A DNA stretch of 64,000 nt from Weissella viridescens (GTDB taxonomy: Bacteria; Bacillota; Bacilli; Lactobacillales; Lactobacillaceae), in contig NZ_JQBM01000001.1 of NCBI RefSeq assembly GCF_001437355.1, positions 350,294 to 414,293 on the forward strand, written 5' to 3'. The first letter of the stretch is position 1. The number at the start of each line of letters is the position of its first letter. This document shows positions 18,377 to 28,216 of the stretch, piece after piece. The position numbers and the translations under genes were made by a program. The notes under the pieces were generated by a model, which was not told the origin of the DNA, searched no databases, and saw nothing but the letters and a program-made list of their open reading frames with translations.

Positions 18377-19252
18377 TTAACCAATTTGTGCCGCAACTTC
18401 AGCAGCGAAGTCATTTTCAGCCTTTTCCATACCTTCACCAACTTCGTAGCGAACGAATTCAACAACCTTACCACCCTTAGATGATACGTATTCGCTTACA
18501 GTTTCCTTACCGTCACCCTTAACGTAAGGTTGGTCGTTCAATGAAATTTCTGAAAGATACTTCTTCAAACGTCCTTCAACCATCTTTTCCTTGATGTTTT
18601 CAGGCTTACCTTCAAGGTCTTCAGCATTCATCAAGACTTCCTTTTCGTGTGCCAATTGGTCTTCAGGCACTTGGTCGCTTGAGATGAACTTAGGGTTGAT
18701 AGCTGCAACGTGCATAGCAACGTCCTTAGCAGTTTCGTCATCAGCACCATCGATAAGTACGATAGCTGAGATACGTCCACCCATGTGTGAGTAGATACCC
18801 ATTGATTGACCGTCTTGCTTTTCGATAACTTGGAAACGACGCAATGTAATCTTTTCACCAGTCACTTGAGTTGTGTGAATGATCAATTCGTTCATTGTTT
18901 CGCCATCAATGTCCAAGTTCAAAGCAGCTTCAACATCAGCTGGTTCGTTATCAACAATTGTTTGCGCAACAGTCTTCAACAAGTCATTAAATTCCTTGTT
19001 TCCGGCCACGAAATCAGTTTGTGAGTTCAATTCGATGATAGCAGCCTTGTTTCCAGCTTCAACAACGAATGTCATTCCTTCAGCAGCAACAGCATCAGCC
19101 TTCTTAGCAGCCTTTGCCATTCCCTTTTCGCGCAAAACATCAACGGCCTTTTCCATATCTCCGTCTGTTTCTACCAAAGCCTTCTTGGCGTCCATCATTC
19201 CAACACCAGTCATTTCACGTAATTCTTTAACTTGAGCAGCTTTAATTGCCAT
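18377..19252 (-). CDS. tsf: Elongation factor Ts
   Basis: The protein has 291 residues and is the nucleotide exchange factor for EF-Tu. The N-terminal UBA-like domain has [20 protein letters not shown]; the core contains the TDFVAGN motif that contacts EF-Tu. AAGGAG lies close upstream of the ATG. A terminator separates it from rpsB, so read-through or a separate promoter in the 150-bp gap must supply tsf-pyrH-frr. Confidence 0.98.
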   Translation of the reverse strand: MAIKAAQVKELREMTGVGMMDAKKALVETDGDMEKAVDVLREKGMAKAAKKADAVAAEGMTFVVEAGNKAAIIELNSQTDFVAGNKEFNDLLKTVAQTIVDNEPADVEAALNLDIDGETMNELIIHTTQVTGEKITLRRFQVIEKQDGQSMGIYSHMGGRISAIVLIDGADDETAKDVAMHVAAINPKFISSDQVPEDQLAHEKEVLMNAEDLEGKPENIKEKMVEGRLKKYLSEISLNDQPYVKGDGKETVSEYVSSKGGKVVEFVRYEVGEGMEKAENDFAAEVAAQIG

Positions 19253-19365
19253 TTTTGTGGTCTCCTTGTTTAATGCATAATTTTTTCTAATTCAGTATAA
19301 CTGAAATTCGGCGAAATTTCTAGCGATTTTCACAATATCTTCAAAAGTATCTGTGAATTGATAAA

Positions 19366-19397
19366 AAAAAACTACAAGCACGAGACTTGTAGTTTTA
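19366..19397 (-). terminator. Terminator or attenuator between rpsB and tsf
   Basis: AACTACAAG (19370-19378) pairs with CTTGTAGTT (19386-19394) around CACGAGA. A long T-run follows on the minus strand, directly after rpsB. It probably sets the ratio of S2 to the downstream factors. Confidence 0.8.
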
Positions 19398-19403
19398 TTT
19401 CAC

Positions 19404-20192
19404 TTAAACTTCCTTGTTACCTTCAACAAGTTCAGTCAAGTCAACGATTGTGTCAACACGACCGTCTTCTTCAGCGTTAACTGCAGTCAATTCTTCTTCA
19501 ACTGAGTCTTCACCTTGGTTACCTTCGATGATTGCATCTGCCATCTTAGCAGTGATCAAACGAACGGCACGAATAGCATCATCGTTAGATGGGATGATAA
19601 CATCGATTTGGTCTGGATCAGCATTTGTGTCAACCATAGCCACGATAGGAATGTTCAACTTGTGTGCTTCTTCAACAGCCAATTGTTCCTTGTGTGGATC
19701 CACGATGTACATAACATCAGGGATACGTGGCATGTCAGCGATACCACCCAAGAACTTTTCCAACTTTTCACGTTGCTTGATCAACAATGAAACTTCCTTC
19801 TTTGGCAATACTTCAAAAGTACCGTCTTCAGACATGGCACGCAATTCCTTCAAACGTGCAACACGCTTTTGGATTGTTTCCCAGTTTGTCAAAGTTCCAC
19901 CCAACCAACGGTGGTTAACGAAGTATTGGTTAGCACGTGTTGCTTCTTCAGCAATAGCGTCTTGCGCTTGCTTCTTAGTTCCAACGAACAAGAAGATAGC
20001 ACCATCAGCTGCTTCATCGCGCATAAAGTTGTAAGCCTTATCAACCAACTTAACTGTCTTTTGCAAATCGATGATGTAGATTCCGTTACGTTCCGTAAAG
20101 ATGAATTCTTGCATCTTTGGGTTCCAACGACGTGTTTGGTGACCGAAGTGGACACCAGCTTCAAGCAATTGCTTCATTGAGATTACTGCCAT
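19404..20192 (-). CDS. rpsB: 30S ribosomal protein S2
   Basis: The protein has 262 residues. S2 bridges the head and body of the 30S subunit. The start [19 protein letters not shown] at 20192 is chosen because GGAGGAAG lies upstream; an earlier in-frame Met at 20222 has no ribosome site. Core motifs are [22 protein letters not shown] and [12 protein letters not shown]. An acidic C-terminal tail with many Glu and Asp residues is typical of lactobacilli. Confidence 0.98.
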   Translation of the reverse strand: MAVISMKQLLEAGVHFGHQTRRWNPKMQEFIFTERNGIYIIDLQKTVKLVDKAYNFMRDEAADGAIFLFVGTKKQAQDAIAEEATRANQYFVNHRWLGGTLTNWETIQKRVARLKELRAMSEDGTFEVLPKKEVSLLIKQREKLEKFLGGIADMPRIPDVMYIVDPHKEQLAVEEAHKLNIPIVAMVDTNADPDQIDVIIPSNDDAIRAVRLITAKMADAIIEGNQGEDSVEEELTAVNAEEDGRVDTIVDLTELVEGNKEV

Positions 20193-20344
20193 GAGTATAT
20201 CTTCCTCCAAATGTTTTTCCACCTAATTTCGCCTGTAATTCGACGACCCAGTTGGGGCACCTGCCAAACTATTGAAATTAGTGCGTATTTTGTCCGATTT
20301 CACGAACAATAAGATATTCTACATGATTTCCAAACAGACTGCAA
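20193..20344 (-). promoter_or_regulatory. rpsB promoter and long leader
   Basis: On the minus strand: -35 TTGCAG (20339-20344), 17-bp spacer, -10 TAGAAT (20316-20321). The transcript would carry a leader of roughly 115 bases before rpsB. The leader holds GC-rich segments that can pair (for example CCC/GGG around 20250-20257), so autoregulation by S2, known for rpsB leaders in other bacteria, is possible but not shown. Confidence 0.6.
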
Positions 20345-20346
20345 GT

Positions 20347-20619
20347 CTAAAAATCAAACACGCCTCGTTCATGTAAGAATGTTTCTTTATTCGATCGCGT
20401 TAGCTTCTTAAAGGCCGCTTCTGCTTTAAGCGCATCACTTTTGTTATCAAATGCCTCTGCATACAATAATCGTAATGGGCGCCGGGCTTTAGGCCGCGTA
20501 AATTTAGCGCCCTTACCTGCATTATGTGTCGCTAGACGTTTACCAACATCATCAGTAAAACCACCGTAAAATAAACCATCAGCCGTTAACAAGACATACA
20601 TATAGTACTGTTTAGTCAT
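20347..20619 (-). CDS. yazA: GIY-YIG domain protein, YazA family
   Basis: A 90-residue single-domain GIY-YIG nuclease-like protein (UPF0213). The motif runs [20 protein letters not shown] with the conserved Arg downstream ([15 protein letters not shown]), and the family ending with a Glu-rich helix and [10 protein letters not shown]. The start at 20619 overlaps the upstream methyltransferase by eight bases (ATGACTAA), a coupled pair also seen as yabB-yazA in Bacillus. Function in the cell is unknown; a role in DNA or tRNA metabolism is only inferred. Confidence 0.9.
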   Translation of the reverse strand: MTKQYYMYVLLTADGLFYGGFTDDVGKRLATHNAGKGAKFTRPKARRPLRLLYAEAFDNKSDALKAEAAFKKLTRSNKETFLHERGVFDF

Positions 20620-21376
20620 CTTGGTTTTTGCCTTCGTAAATATCAAGGATTTCTTGACGATAGCTACCATCGGGATTGTGTGTAATGATTGGTGGTAAAA
20701 TACGTGCACCTGTACCATCCCCATCCTTGATTGCATCAATTAGAACAATATTGGCTTCGGAATTTGGTTTAGGATAAACAAATTGCAATTTTTTAGGCGA
20801 TAGATGTGCTGCTCGCAAGGCATCTAGAATTTCAAAAAGACGATCTGGACGATGCACCATATAAAAGTGTGCTTTATTTTTCAGCAACTTATTGGCAGTT
20901 TTCGTCACAAGCGTGAGGTCAGCCTTGATTTCATGGCGAGCAATCGCATAATGTTCATCTTCTTTCATCACCGTCTTTTCGGAATCGACTGCAAAGTAAG
21001 GCGGATTTGAGACAACTGTATCGGCACTTCCCGGACGAATATCACTAAAGATATCCCGCATATCTTCGTTTTTAATGGTAATCTTATCTTCAAGTTGATT
21101 CATTGCGACTGAGCGTCGGGCCATTTCGGCTAATTCAGGTTGGATTTCTACACCCACGATTTGCCCTTGCACCTTGTGTGCCATGAATAATGGAATGGCC
21201 CCATTGCCACTCCCTAAATCAACCGTCAAGCCACGCCCATTTTTTCTTGGGTTGGCAAAGTTTGCTAACAAAACAGCATCAAGCGAAAATGAAAAAACAT
21301 CTTTACTTTGAATAATATGAACCTGATCTTGATACAACATATCAATACGTTCACCTGGTTTTAATTCTACATCCAT
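20612..21376 (-). CDS. yabB: tRNA1(Val) adenine-37 N6-methyltransferase-like (YabB)
   Basis: A SAM-dependent methyltransferase of about 254 residues. Motif I is [14 protein letters not shown] and the N6-adenine catalytic motif is SNPPYF. This matches the TrmN6/YabB family, which modifies A37 of tRNA1Val. I prefer the start at 21376 ([14 protein letters not shown]) because GGAG lies seven bases upstream; in-frame ATGs at 21400 and 21406 and a TTG at 21412 would add a short tail without a ribosome site. Paired with yazA. Confidence 0.88.
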   Translation of the reverse strand: MDVELKPGERIDMLYQDQVHIIQSKDVFSFSLDAVLLANFANPRKNGRGLTVDLGSGNGAIPLFMAHKVQGQIVGVEIQPELAEMARRSVAMNQLEDKITIKNEDMRDIFSDIRPGSADTVVSNPPYFAVDSEKTVMKEDEHYAIARHEIKADLTLVTKTANKLLKNKAHFYMVHRPDRLFEILDALRAAHLSPKKLQFVYPKPNSEANIVLIDAIKDGDGTGARILPPIITHNPDGSYRQEILDIYEGKNQDD

Positions 21377-21399
21377 TCCTTTACTCCATTTCTCATCCA

Positions 21400-21428
21400 T
21401 TGCCATGCGCAAACCCGTGTGGGATAAT
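21400..21428 (+). promoter_or_regulatory. Promoter of plsC
   Basis: Plus strand: -35 TTGCCA (21400-21405), 17-bp spacer, -10 GATAAT (21423-21428), 26 bases before the plsC start. Confidence 0.65.
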
Positions 21429-21454
21429 ATATTGTCACAATCAGGAGGTTAATT

Positions 21455-22090
21455 ATGTTTTATACAGTCGGACGCTATGTCGTCACATTTGTTCTTTGGG
21501 TATTTAATGGTCGCTATCGCGTTGTGGGAAAAGAAAACCTACCCACGACTGGCAACTATATTATTGTTGGACCGCACCGTGCCCTGTGGGATATGATTTA
21601 TTTTGCCATGATGGCCTGGCCCAAGCATTTTGCCTTTATGGCTAAAAAAGAGCTCTTTAAGAACCCTATTTTACGCTGGATTTTAGTCCATGCCAATGCC
21701 TTTTCAGTTGATCGCGAAAATCCAGGACTTTCAGCAATCAAAACACCTGTCAACATTTTAAAGAAAACTGACTTAAGCTTGATTATGTTCCCTTCTGGAT
21801 CACGTCACTCGCAAAAGTTAAAGGGTGGTTCAGTTGTCATTGCCAAAACATCAGGTAAGCCACTGGTTCCAGTTGTTTATCAAGGGCCGCTAACTTTAGG
21901 TGAATTGTTTAACCCATTTAAACGTGGAGGCGTTGCAATCGGAGTTGGCGAACCCATCTCCATCGATAAAAAAATGAAATTAAACGATGACACAACTGCC
22001 GCAATTGATAAACAATTAACAGATGCATTTAAAACCTTAGATACACAACTGGACCCTAACTTCGTCTATGTTGATCCAAAGGCAAAATAA
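21455..22090 (+). CDS. plsC: 1-acyl-sn-glycerol-3-phosphate acyltransferase
   Basis: A membrane-associated enzyme of 211 residues that acylates lysophosphatidic acid to phosphatidic acid. The HX4D catalytic motif is GPHRALWDMIYF, followed by ANAFSVDREN and the acceptor-binding motif FPSGSRHS. One of few plus-strand genes, with its own promoter and AGGAGG ribosome site. It ends at a terminator shared with yneF. Confidence 0.93.
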   Translation: MFYTVGRYVVTFVLWVFNGRYRVVGKENLPTTGNYIIVGPHRALWDMIYFAMMAWPKHFAFMAKKELFKNPILRWILVHANAFSVDRENPGLSAIKTPVNILKKTDLSLIMFPSGSRHSQKLKGGSVVIAKTSGKPLVPVVYQGPLTLGELFNPFKRGGVAIGVGEPISIDKKMKLNDDTTAAIDKQLTDAFKTLDTQLDPNFVYVDPKAK

Positions 22091-22121
22091 AAAAAGGTTA
22101 CCCGCTGGGTAACCTTTTTTA
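22090..22121. terminator. Bidirectional terminator between plsC and yneF
   Basis: A perfect GGTTACCC/GGGTAACC stem (22096-22103 and 22107-22114) with a GCT loop, and A/T-runs on both sides. Confidence 0.9.
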
Positions 22122-22123
22122 TT

Positions 22124-22357
22124 TTACTTCTTAGTTGATTGAGCTGATTGGGCTTTCATTTGCGCCATCATTTGGTTCAACTTCTTTTGTGAAGGCTTTT
22201 GTCCCATTGACGTCATCATTGAACGCATCATGTCTTCACTAATTGGTGGGTTCTTCTTCAAGTAGCTCTCCATTGTGCGACGAGCCAAAAAGAAACCACC
22301 AGCAGCCCCTAGCAAAGCTGCTACAACAACAATCAAAATCCAAATTCCTGTACTCAT
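22124..22357 (-). CDS. yneF: YneF family small membrane protein
   Basis: A 77-residue protein of the UPF0154 family. One N-terminal membrane helix ([20 protein letters not shown]) is followed by [23 protein letters not shown], the family signature, and a Gln/Lys-rich tail. The start at 22357 has GGAGAG six bases upstream. Close to ynzC and lexA, as in Bacillus. Function unknown. Confidence 0.88.
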   Translation of the reverse strand: MSTGIWILIVVVAALLGAAGGFFLARRTMESYLKKNPPISEDMMRSMMTSMGQKPSQKKLNQMMAQMKAQSAQSTKK

Positions 22358-22404
22358 GATACTCTCCATTTAATTCTTAATTTTTACAGCATTGGTTACG
22401 CCAA

Positions 22405-22764
22405 TTAGTCGTCACGCAGTCCTTTATCACGTTGGATTTGGCGCACCTTTTCAGGCGTCACTTCATTACCATCGTCATCATAGACTTGTAACATTTCAAT
22501 TTGCGAACGGAATGACTTCCGGAAGTTCTCTAAAAACTCTTGACGTAAGTCAGCGCGTTCTTTCGTTTCTTCCTCGGTCAATCCTTCATCAGTCTTAGCT
22601 TTAGCAGCTAATTCATTAATCCGTTCACGAACAGCAACCATGTGATCATCCACCGGTGCTTGACTATCTTCTGCTTCAGAAGCATCGTGTTCAATATCCT
22701 CTGTGTTGACAGGATCAATTTCTAAATCGACTTCTTCTACATGCTTATCTTCATTTTCAGCCAT
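22405..22764 (-). CDS. ynzC: DUF896 (YnzC) family protein with acidic extension
   Basis: A 119-residue protein. The C-terminal 75 residues are the DUF896 domain: RINELAAKAKTDEGLTEEETKERADLRQEFL in three adjacent blocks, then GNEVTPEKVRQIQRDKGL. YnzC proteins are normally about 75-80 residues; here some 45 extra N-terminal residues, mostly Asp and Glu, precede the domain. The start at 22764 has GGAGAC nine bases upstream, so the extension is probably real. Role unknown; linked to the SOS region by gene order. Confidence 0.85.
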   Translation of the reverse strand: MAENEDKHVEEVDLEIDPVNTEDIEHDASEAEDSQAPVDDHMVAVRERINELAAKAKTDEGLTEEETKERADLRQEFLENFRKSFRSQIEMLQVYDDDGNEVTPEKVRQIQRDKGLRDD

Positions 22765-22884
22765 CGCTATCACGTCTCCTTCTAGTCTTCTACCATACAT
22801 TTTAACATGAATTTCTCAATTTCGGCTGGCAATTATCCATTTTTTGGCTTATTATATTAAAAAATGTGAAACGAGCATAACTAA

Positions 22885-23496
22885 ATGGCTGAATCAAATC
22901 AAATTGCAATTCTCAGGTACATCCATGAACAACAAACAATGACTGGATATGCCCCAACCGTACGTGAAATTGCCGAACATGTCCACTTAGCCTCAACCGC
23001 AACCGTGCATGGTCACATCAATCGCCTAATCAAAAAAGGATTATTAACAAAAAAAGCGACCAAATCTCGCTCTTTTCATGTGACCCCTAGCGGATTACGA
23101 GTGCTAGAGCAGGCTCCAGCATCCCTAAATATGGTTCCGCGCTTTGATCCAGATAATAACATTGAAAATCAAGATGATGTTGATTACATTCCTGTTCCTG
23201 AACAATGAATCGCCGATCAAGACGCCTTCTTCATCGTTGCCCAACAAAATGAAACCATGATTGAACTAGGTATTTTGCCTGGAGATATGCTAATCGTCCA
23301 CCGGCAAGACACTGCTCAGGATGGTGACATTATTTTAGTCGACTTACCTGAACACCCCAAGCAAGTCTATCGTTTTTTTCATGAGGCTGACCATTTTCGA
23401 CTTGAACCCGAAAACACCAAACTCACGCCAGTAATCTCACGTTCCTTAACGATATTAGGTAAAGTCAAAAGTCTATATCGTCCAAACATTCAATAA
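22885..23496 (+). pseudogene. lexA: LexA homologue with in-frame stop and lost protease site
   Basis: The frame encodes a LexA of normal total length (203 codons) but codon 108 is TGA (23206-23208), between VPEQ and IADQDAFF. The first 107 codons hold an intact winged-helix DNA-binding domain (YAPTVREIAEHVHLAS, TVHGHINRLIKKGL). The second part is the LexA/S24 fold (MIELGILPGDMLIV, FRLEPENTKLTP, LTILGKV). It has lost the Ala-Gly cleavage site (DPDNN occupies that loop), the catalytic serine (GDSM is replaced by NETM) and the catalytic lysine (VKR is replaced by VYR). So autocleavage was probably gone before the stop arose. The ATG lacks a ribosome site. A truncated DNA-binding fragment might still be made. 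Confidence 0.88.
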
Positions 23497-23535
23497 AAAA
23501 GCCCATTACGCTAAATTAACGTAATGGGCTTTTAT
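23494..23535. terminator. Bidirectional terminator between lexA and apt
   Basis: A perfect stem GCCCATTACG (23501-23510) with CGTAATGGGC (23520-23529), with A-run upstream and T-run downstream. Confidence 0.9.
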
Positions 23536-23550
23536 TTTATCTTGATATGT

Positions 23551-24066
23551 TTAGTATTCAAGCAAAGCGAGAATATCATAGCCGTCTAAGCGTTCACGGC
23601 CTTTAAGACCGGCTAGTTCAATAAAGAAAGCTAAACCAACCACAGTTCCACCAAGCGCTTCAACCAACTTAATGGTCGCCTCGATTGTCCCACCAGTAGC
23701 CAATAAATCATCGGTAATTAAAACCTTATCACCTGGCTTAATTGCGTCTGTATGCATTTCTAGGCTAGCTGTACCATACTCAAGTTGATAACTCTCAGAA
23801 ACAACCTCGCGTGGTAATTTACCAGGCTTGCGCGCTGGAACTAAACCTAGTCCCATTTCATTTGCAACAGGGGCACCAACCAAGAAACCACGCGATTCAG
23901 GTCCAACGATGACATTCACATCACGTGCTTTTGCATAGGCGACAATTTCTGAAGTCGCTTGTTGATAAGCTGCTCCATCCGCTAAGAGCGGTGTGATGTC
24001 CCGAAAAATGATACCTTCTTCCGGAAAATTAGGAATCGCTTTAATATAATCATGTAAATCTAACAT
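23551..24066 (-). CDS. apt: Adenine phosphoribosyltransferase
   Basis: A 171-residue type I PRTase that salvages adenine to AMP. The PRPP site is [14 protein letters not shown]; the N-terminal part has [15 protein letters not shown], and [14 protein letters not shown] is the base-binding region. Downstream of recJ by five bases, the same order as in many Firmicutes. AGGAG precedes the ATG. Confidence 0.98.
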   Translation of the reverse strand: MLDLHDYIKAIPNFPEEGIIFRDITPLLADGAAYQQATSEIVAYAKARDVNVIVGPESRGFLVGAPVANEMGLGLVPARKPGKLPREVVSESYQLEYGTASLEMHTDAIKPGDKVLITDDLLATGGTIEATIKLVEALGGTVVGLAFFIELAGLKGRERLDGYDILALLEY

Positions 24067-24071
24067 GTACT

Positions 24072-26384
24072 TTATTTCTCCTGATTACTCAAATCTGAAA
24101 GTAACGTCTCAAGTTCTGCCGTCGAACTATAAATAAGTTGCTTTTCAAGTTCACGACGCTTCATAAACGCCTTATAGGCCTTCGTTTCCGTTAAATCTAC
24201 CGTACTAGGGTTTGTAACAGGATTCAAAAAACCATTTTCTATTGTAACAAAGTTAGCTTCTAAAAACACCTTAAATATTAAATTCAACATACTTTGGTCC
24301 ATTTGTAAATGATTGGCAACCTGTTTAAATTGACCAGACAAATTCACATTTTGGAACGATTGTACAAATCGGAACACCTTACCAAAATCAGCTTTATCAG
24401 GTACTTTCTGCAGGTATGTCGGTGTTTTGGTATAAAAAATTGGCGCAATTGCCTGTGCCGGTACAAAATTCAGTAATTCACCCAACTCATTCAATGAATT
24501 AGGTAAATCGACCAAGGCTAAGGTGCCAAGCTGCGTATAATTGTAGGCATCATCAATAAAGATAGCCCGTCCATTCGCACCGACCTGACCGGCCAATTGA
24601 TCGTAATTCTTCTTATTAAAAAAGATATAATCTGCATTTTGTTGCAAAAGTTGACGGGTTAACTTAGTTGTTCGCCAATCCATGATTGAAGAGCCTTCCG
24701 CTTGCAAGTCCTTCAACATGAGCTGGTACGTTGTCATCCCACGATAAACGTTCTCACTCATCGCACCAACGAGTTTAATCGTTTGGAAATGGCCCTGTAG
24801 TTGGTCAGCAATCGCTCCAAAACCAAAGCCAATAACGGGTAAATTCCCCTGATCAGTCACCGCCGTGAAACGGATATGTTTCCCATCCGACATCGTTTTC
24901 ACCTGTTGAACGGCACTCACGTTAATTTCAAAAATCGGTTCTGGATTCGCTTCACCGAATGGTCCGAGCATTTGAAGTGTCTCGAATGTTTCTCGCTTAA
25001 AATCGCTTCCATCCATTTGTGAGAGAATCGAGAGATCTGATTTGCCTTTTTCTGAAAGATTTTGGGCAACCGCCGCTTCATCTAGGACTGTTTGTAATTG
25101 CCCAACATTGTCAAGCGGTAACGTCATACCAGCTGCACCGGCATGCCCACCGAAAGCAGTGAAAAGTTCCCGATGTTGATCCAACGGCGTAAACAAATCA
25201 AACCCATCAATGGAACGAGCAGACCCTTTAGCTTGTGTGCCATCACTCGATAATACGATGGATGGTTTGCCAGTCGCATCAACTAATCGACTTGCTACAA
25301 TACCGAGAACACCCTCATGCCAACCTTCACCCACTACGACATTTACTGCATGCGTCGTTGCCTGATCTGTTAACATTTGAGTCGCAGCGTTTGTAACATC
25401 TTCGACCAGCATTTGACGCTCTTGATTGAGTGTTTCAACCTGTTGGGCCAACGTTTCAGCCTCCTCAGGTTCATCACTTAATAACAACTGAACCCCCAGC
25501 ATCGGATTGTCTAACCGCCCAATCGCATTTAAGCGTGGTCCAACTGTAAAGCCAATACTCATTGCATCTAAGTCTTCTGGATTTTTTCCAGCAATAGACA
25601 AGATTGCTGCAACGCCTGGGCGTGCATCTTCCCGCATCGCCATAAGACCTTGCGCAACAATGATACGATTTTCATCAACGAGCGGCATAATATCCGCAAC
25701 CGTACCAAGCGCAGCTAGGTCAATAACTTCATCTGCTGGTGCTTCAAGCAATGCTGACGCAACTTTAAAGGCCACCCCGGCTCCTGAAAGGTCACCAAAG
25801 GGATAGCTTGGGGCCTCACGTGGTAAGCGCGGATGAACGACCGCAACTGCGTCGGGAAGTTGTTCAGGTAACTCATGATGGTCCGTTACAATCGTGTCTA
25901 TCCCCTGTGACTTCAGCCACGCAATCTCATCTGCTCCCGTCACGCCGTTGTCGACGGTTACTAAGAGTTGCATCCCATTAGCGGCAAGTTCTTGATACTT
26001 CGCTAAGTTTGGTCCGTACCCTTGTTCAAAACGGCTTGGCACAAAGTAATCAACCTGAGCACCCATAATTTCTAGGGCCCAAAACATAATTGCGGTACTG
26101 GTCATACCATCCACATCGTAGTCTCCATAAACCACAATACTTTCACCAGATTCAATCGCCTGCATTAAACGTGCAATTGCCGCATCCATCCCTGCTAGTT
26201 CTGCAGGATCATACAAAGCTTCCATATCTGGTTGCAAAAAGGCTTGAATTTCTTCTGGGGTTTTTAAACCTTGGTTTACAACATATTTAGCCACTAAATT
26301 TGGCAGTTGATAGTCGTTTTCCAACGTCTTAACGAGCTGGTCATCCGGAGCCACCAGTTGCCATGCATACTTCGATTCAATCAT
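24072..26384 (-). CDS. recJ: Single-strand-specific 5'-3' exonuclease RecJ
   Basis: A DHH-family exonuclease of 770 residues used in recombination and mismatch repair. Motifs in order are [23 protein letters not shown], and the DHHA1 motif [11 protein letters not shown] near residue 415. A nucleic-acid-binding OB domain and a C-terminal Firmicute extension of about 200 residues follow. The ATG at 26384 is preferred over a GTG one codon earlier. Two bases separate it from the rnz stop, so rnz-recJ-apt is one unit. Confidence 0.96.
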   Translation of the reverse strand: MIESKYAWQLVAPDDQLVKTLENDYQLPNLVAKYVVNQGLKTPEEIQAFLQPDMEALYDPAELAGMDAAIARLMQAIESGESIVVYGDYDVDGMTSTAIMFWALEIMGAQVDYFVPSRFEQGYGPNLAKYQELAANGMQLLVTVDNGVTGADEIAWLKSQGIDTIVTDHHELPEQLPDAVAVVHPRLPREAPSYPFGDLSGAGVAFKVASALLEAPADEVIDLAALGTVADIMPLVDENRIIVAQGLMAMREDARPGVAAILSIAGKNPEDLDAMSIGFTVGPRLNAIGRLDNPMLGVQLLLSDEPEEAETLAQQVETLNQERQMLVEDVTNAATQMLTDQATTHAVNVVVGEGWHEGVLGIVASRLVDATGKPSIVLSSDGTQAKGSARSIDGFDLFTPLDQHRELFTAFGGHAGAAGMTLPLDNVGQLQTVLDEAAVAQNLSEKGKSDLSILSQMDGSDFKRETFETLQMLGPFGEANPEPIFEINVSAVQQVKTMSDGKHIRFTAVTDQGNLPVIGFGFGAIADQLQGHFQTIKLVGAMSENVYRGMTTYQLMLKDLQAEGSSIMDWRTTKLTRQLLQQNADYIFFNKKNYDQLAGQVGANGRAIFIDDAYNYTQLGTLALVDLPNSLNELGELLNFVPAQAIAPIFYTKTPTYLQKVPDKADFGKVFRFVQSFQNVNLSGQFKQVANHLQMDQSMLNLIFKVFLEANFVTIENGFLNPVTNPSTVDLTETKAYKAFMKRRELEKQLIYSSTAELETLLSDLSNQEK

Positions 26385-26386
26385 CA

Positions 26387-27373
26387 CTAACCTTCCTGAT
26401 CTTCAATCACATGGTCAATTTTAATCGGCTTACTATTAGTCTGTTCACCATATGGTATTTCAAACACATCAAAATCATTGACAACACGCGTATTCTCAAA
26501 AATAGTCCGAGCTTGATACGCAAGGGCACTAGCTGACTTTCCCGCATATCGAGCTGAAATATGCGTTAAAAATAGTCGTCCAACATGTGCTTTTTCAGCA
26601 ATTTCCGCTGCCTGTAGACTAGTCGCATGATAGTGATTACGCGCTTTTTTCCCTTCGCCCTTACCATACGTTGATTCATGCACAAGGACATCCGCCCCCT
26701 CAGCTAATTCAGCAGCCTCATCCGTCTTGCGCGTATCTCCTAAGATAACAACAGAACGGCCTTTTTTAGCCGGTCCAATCACATCGGCACTTTTAATAAG
26801 CGTTCCGTCTGCAAGTGTGATATCATTGCCATTTTTTAATTGTCCGTATTGTGGACCTGCCGGCACATTCAAAGCCTTTAATTTATCAACTTGTAACTCA
26901 CCCACCATATCGTGTTCATCAATACGATAACCAAAAGATAGGATTTTGTGATCCAACGGCTTAGCAGTAACCGTCATTTTATCGTCTTCAAAAACAACAC
27001 CCCCTACAGGGTCAATTTCAACGAAAGCTAGTGGATATGTTAAATGCGTCTGTGACACCTGTAGACTTGTCTCAACGAAACGTTTAATCCCTTTTGGACC
27101 ATAGATTGTCATGGTGTCATCGCCACCTTGAAACGACCGAGATGCTAATAGACCTGGTAATCCAAAAATATGATCACCATGGAGATGGGTAATAAATATT
27201 TTATCAATTTTTCGAGGACGAATACTTGAACTCAACATTTGAATCTGTGTTCCCTCGCCAACATCAAATAGCCAAACGGAATTCAATTCATCAAGTAACC
27301 TTAAGGCAATACTCGTCACATTACGAAAACGCGCCGGGACACTTGCCCCTGTTCCTAAGAATTCAAGTTGCAT
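26387..27373 (-). CDS. rnz: Ribonuclease Z
   Basis: A metallo-beta-lactamase enzyme of 328 residues that cuts the 3' trailer of tRNA precursors. The zinc motif is [32 protein letters not shown] at the N terminus and the exosite region are typical of tRNase Z. The start at 27373 (MQLEFLG) has GGAGG seven bases upstream; an earlier in-frame Met overlaps this ribosome site. First gene of rnz-recJ-apt. Confidence 0.95.
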   Translation of the reverse strand: MQLEFLGTGASVPARFRNVTSIALRLLDELNSVWLFDVGEGTQIQMLSSSIRPRKIDKIFITHLHGDHIFGLPGLLASRSFQGGDDTMTIYGPKGIKRFVETSLQVSQTHLTYPLAFVEIDPVGGVVFEDDKMTVTAKPLDHKILSFGYRIDEHDMVGELQVDKLKALNVPAGPQYGQLKNGNDITLADGTLIKSADVIGPAKKGRSVVILGDTRKTDEAAELAEGADVLVHESTYGKGEGKKARNHYHATSLQAAEIAEKAHVGRLFLTHISARYAGKSASALAYQARTIFENTRVVNDFDVFEIPYGEQTNSKPIKIDHVIEDQEG

Positions 27374-27401
27374 TACTTGTTCCTCCATCTTAATTTCACA
27401 T

Positions 27402-27427
27402 AAAAAAACCGCCTAAAAGCGGTTTTA
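27402..27427 (-). terminator. Terminator between the unknown gene pair and rnz
   Basis: AACCGC/GCGGTT stem with a CTAAAA loop and a T-run on the minus strand; it ends transcription from the gene whose stop is at 27490. Confidence 0.8.
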
Positions 27428-27489
27428 GACTTATACTATTCTAACATTTAAAACAAGACTTGCGTACGTTTTCTACGATTCAAAACATT

Positions 27490-28206
27490 TTAGACATTTA
27501 CTTTTATCTTTGATGTCTTTTCACTCACTTCGCGACCATCGGCATTATACGTTGAAGCAAATTCAATGTTAAAGGTCTTAAAATCCTTTACTGATTGCTT
27601 TGGCACCCAAACAATCGCATATCCCTCTTGAGTGGATCCTGGCGCCACACCTTCATTGCTCAATTCAGCACCATTAATGAGTCCACCTAAAGTTGTCATG
27701 ACATCCTTGTATCCATACGAAACTGTCGCAACGCCGTCTGTCAAAATCGTCTGATTAGTGTTGTTGGTAATGTCATAGTGGATTTCGGCAGCTGTATAAT
27801 TCTTAGGCAAATCCGGTGTATTCAACGTCTTACGGACAACGTTTTGTGCTTCACCAGTTCGTGCTTCATTCTCCAACAATTGAATGCGTCTTAACTTATA
27901 ACTTACCGGCCCACTTGTCACTTCACCTTTTAGCGGTTTATCCTCTGCCAAACGTACCCGCACACCTTGACGTGTAACCGTATAATCGCCCGTTTGAGTT
28001 GGCATCGCGTTTTTTACAAAATTTTTAGATTTCAAATCCGACTTAGGGACATCATAGACAACACTGGATTCAGACACTTTCCCGCGCCTTTTATTATCAC
28101 CAGTTTGCCCATTAATTGACAAATCCCCTTGCATCCAAACATATCCGACGCCAATAAGAATTAGCAATACTGTTGAGAATGCAAAATACATTGTGCTCTT
28201 TTTCAT
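27490..28206 (-). CDS. Membrane-anchored extracellular protein, function unknown
   Basis: A protein of 238 residues with one N-terminal hydrophobic helix (TMYFAFSTVLLILIGVGYVW) and no lipobox. The rest is predicted to be outside the cell and rich in strands. The segment AAEIHYDITNNTNQTILTD and the closing ...FNIEFAST resemble immunoglobulin-like domains of DUF4352/DUF5067-type proteins, but I cannot assign it with confidence. AAGGAG precedes the start. It follows the 92-residue gene by 10 bases, so the two form a unit, and it ends at a terminator. Confidence 0.7.
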   Translation of the reverse strand: MKKSTMYFAFSTVLLILIGVGYVWMQGDLSINGQTGDNKRRGKVSESSVVYDVPKSDLKSKNFVKNAMPTQTGDYTVTRQGVRVRLAEDKPLKGEVTSGPVSYKLRRIQLLENEARTGEAQNVVRKTLNTPDLPKNYTAAEIHYDITNNTNQTILTDGVATVSYGYKDVMTTLGGLINGAELSNEGVAPGSTQEGYAIVWVPKQSVKDFKTFNIEFASTYNADGREVSEKTSKIKVNV

Positions 28207-28216
28207 CGCTTGCTCC

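Noticed and set aside
19414-20034. Long plus-strand frame of about 206 codons opposite rpsB
   Set aside because: It is the antisense shadow of a highly conserved ribosomal gene, Ser/Ala-rich, with no ribosome site.
23206-23208. TGA in lexA as selenocysteine or programmed readthrough
   Set aside because: No SECIS-like hairpin directly after the TGA, no selenoprotein context, and the protein's active-site residues are lost as well; a nonsense mutation is simpler.
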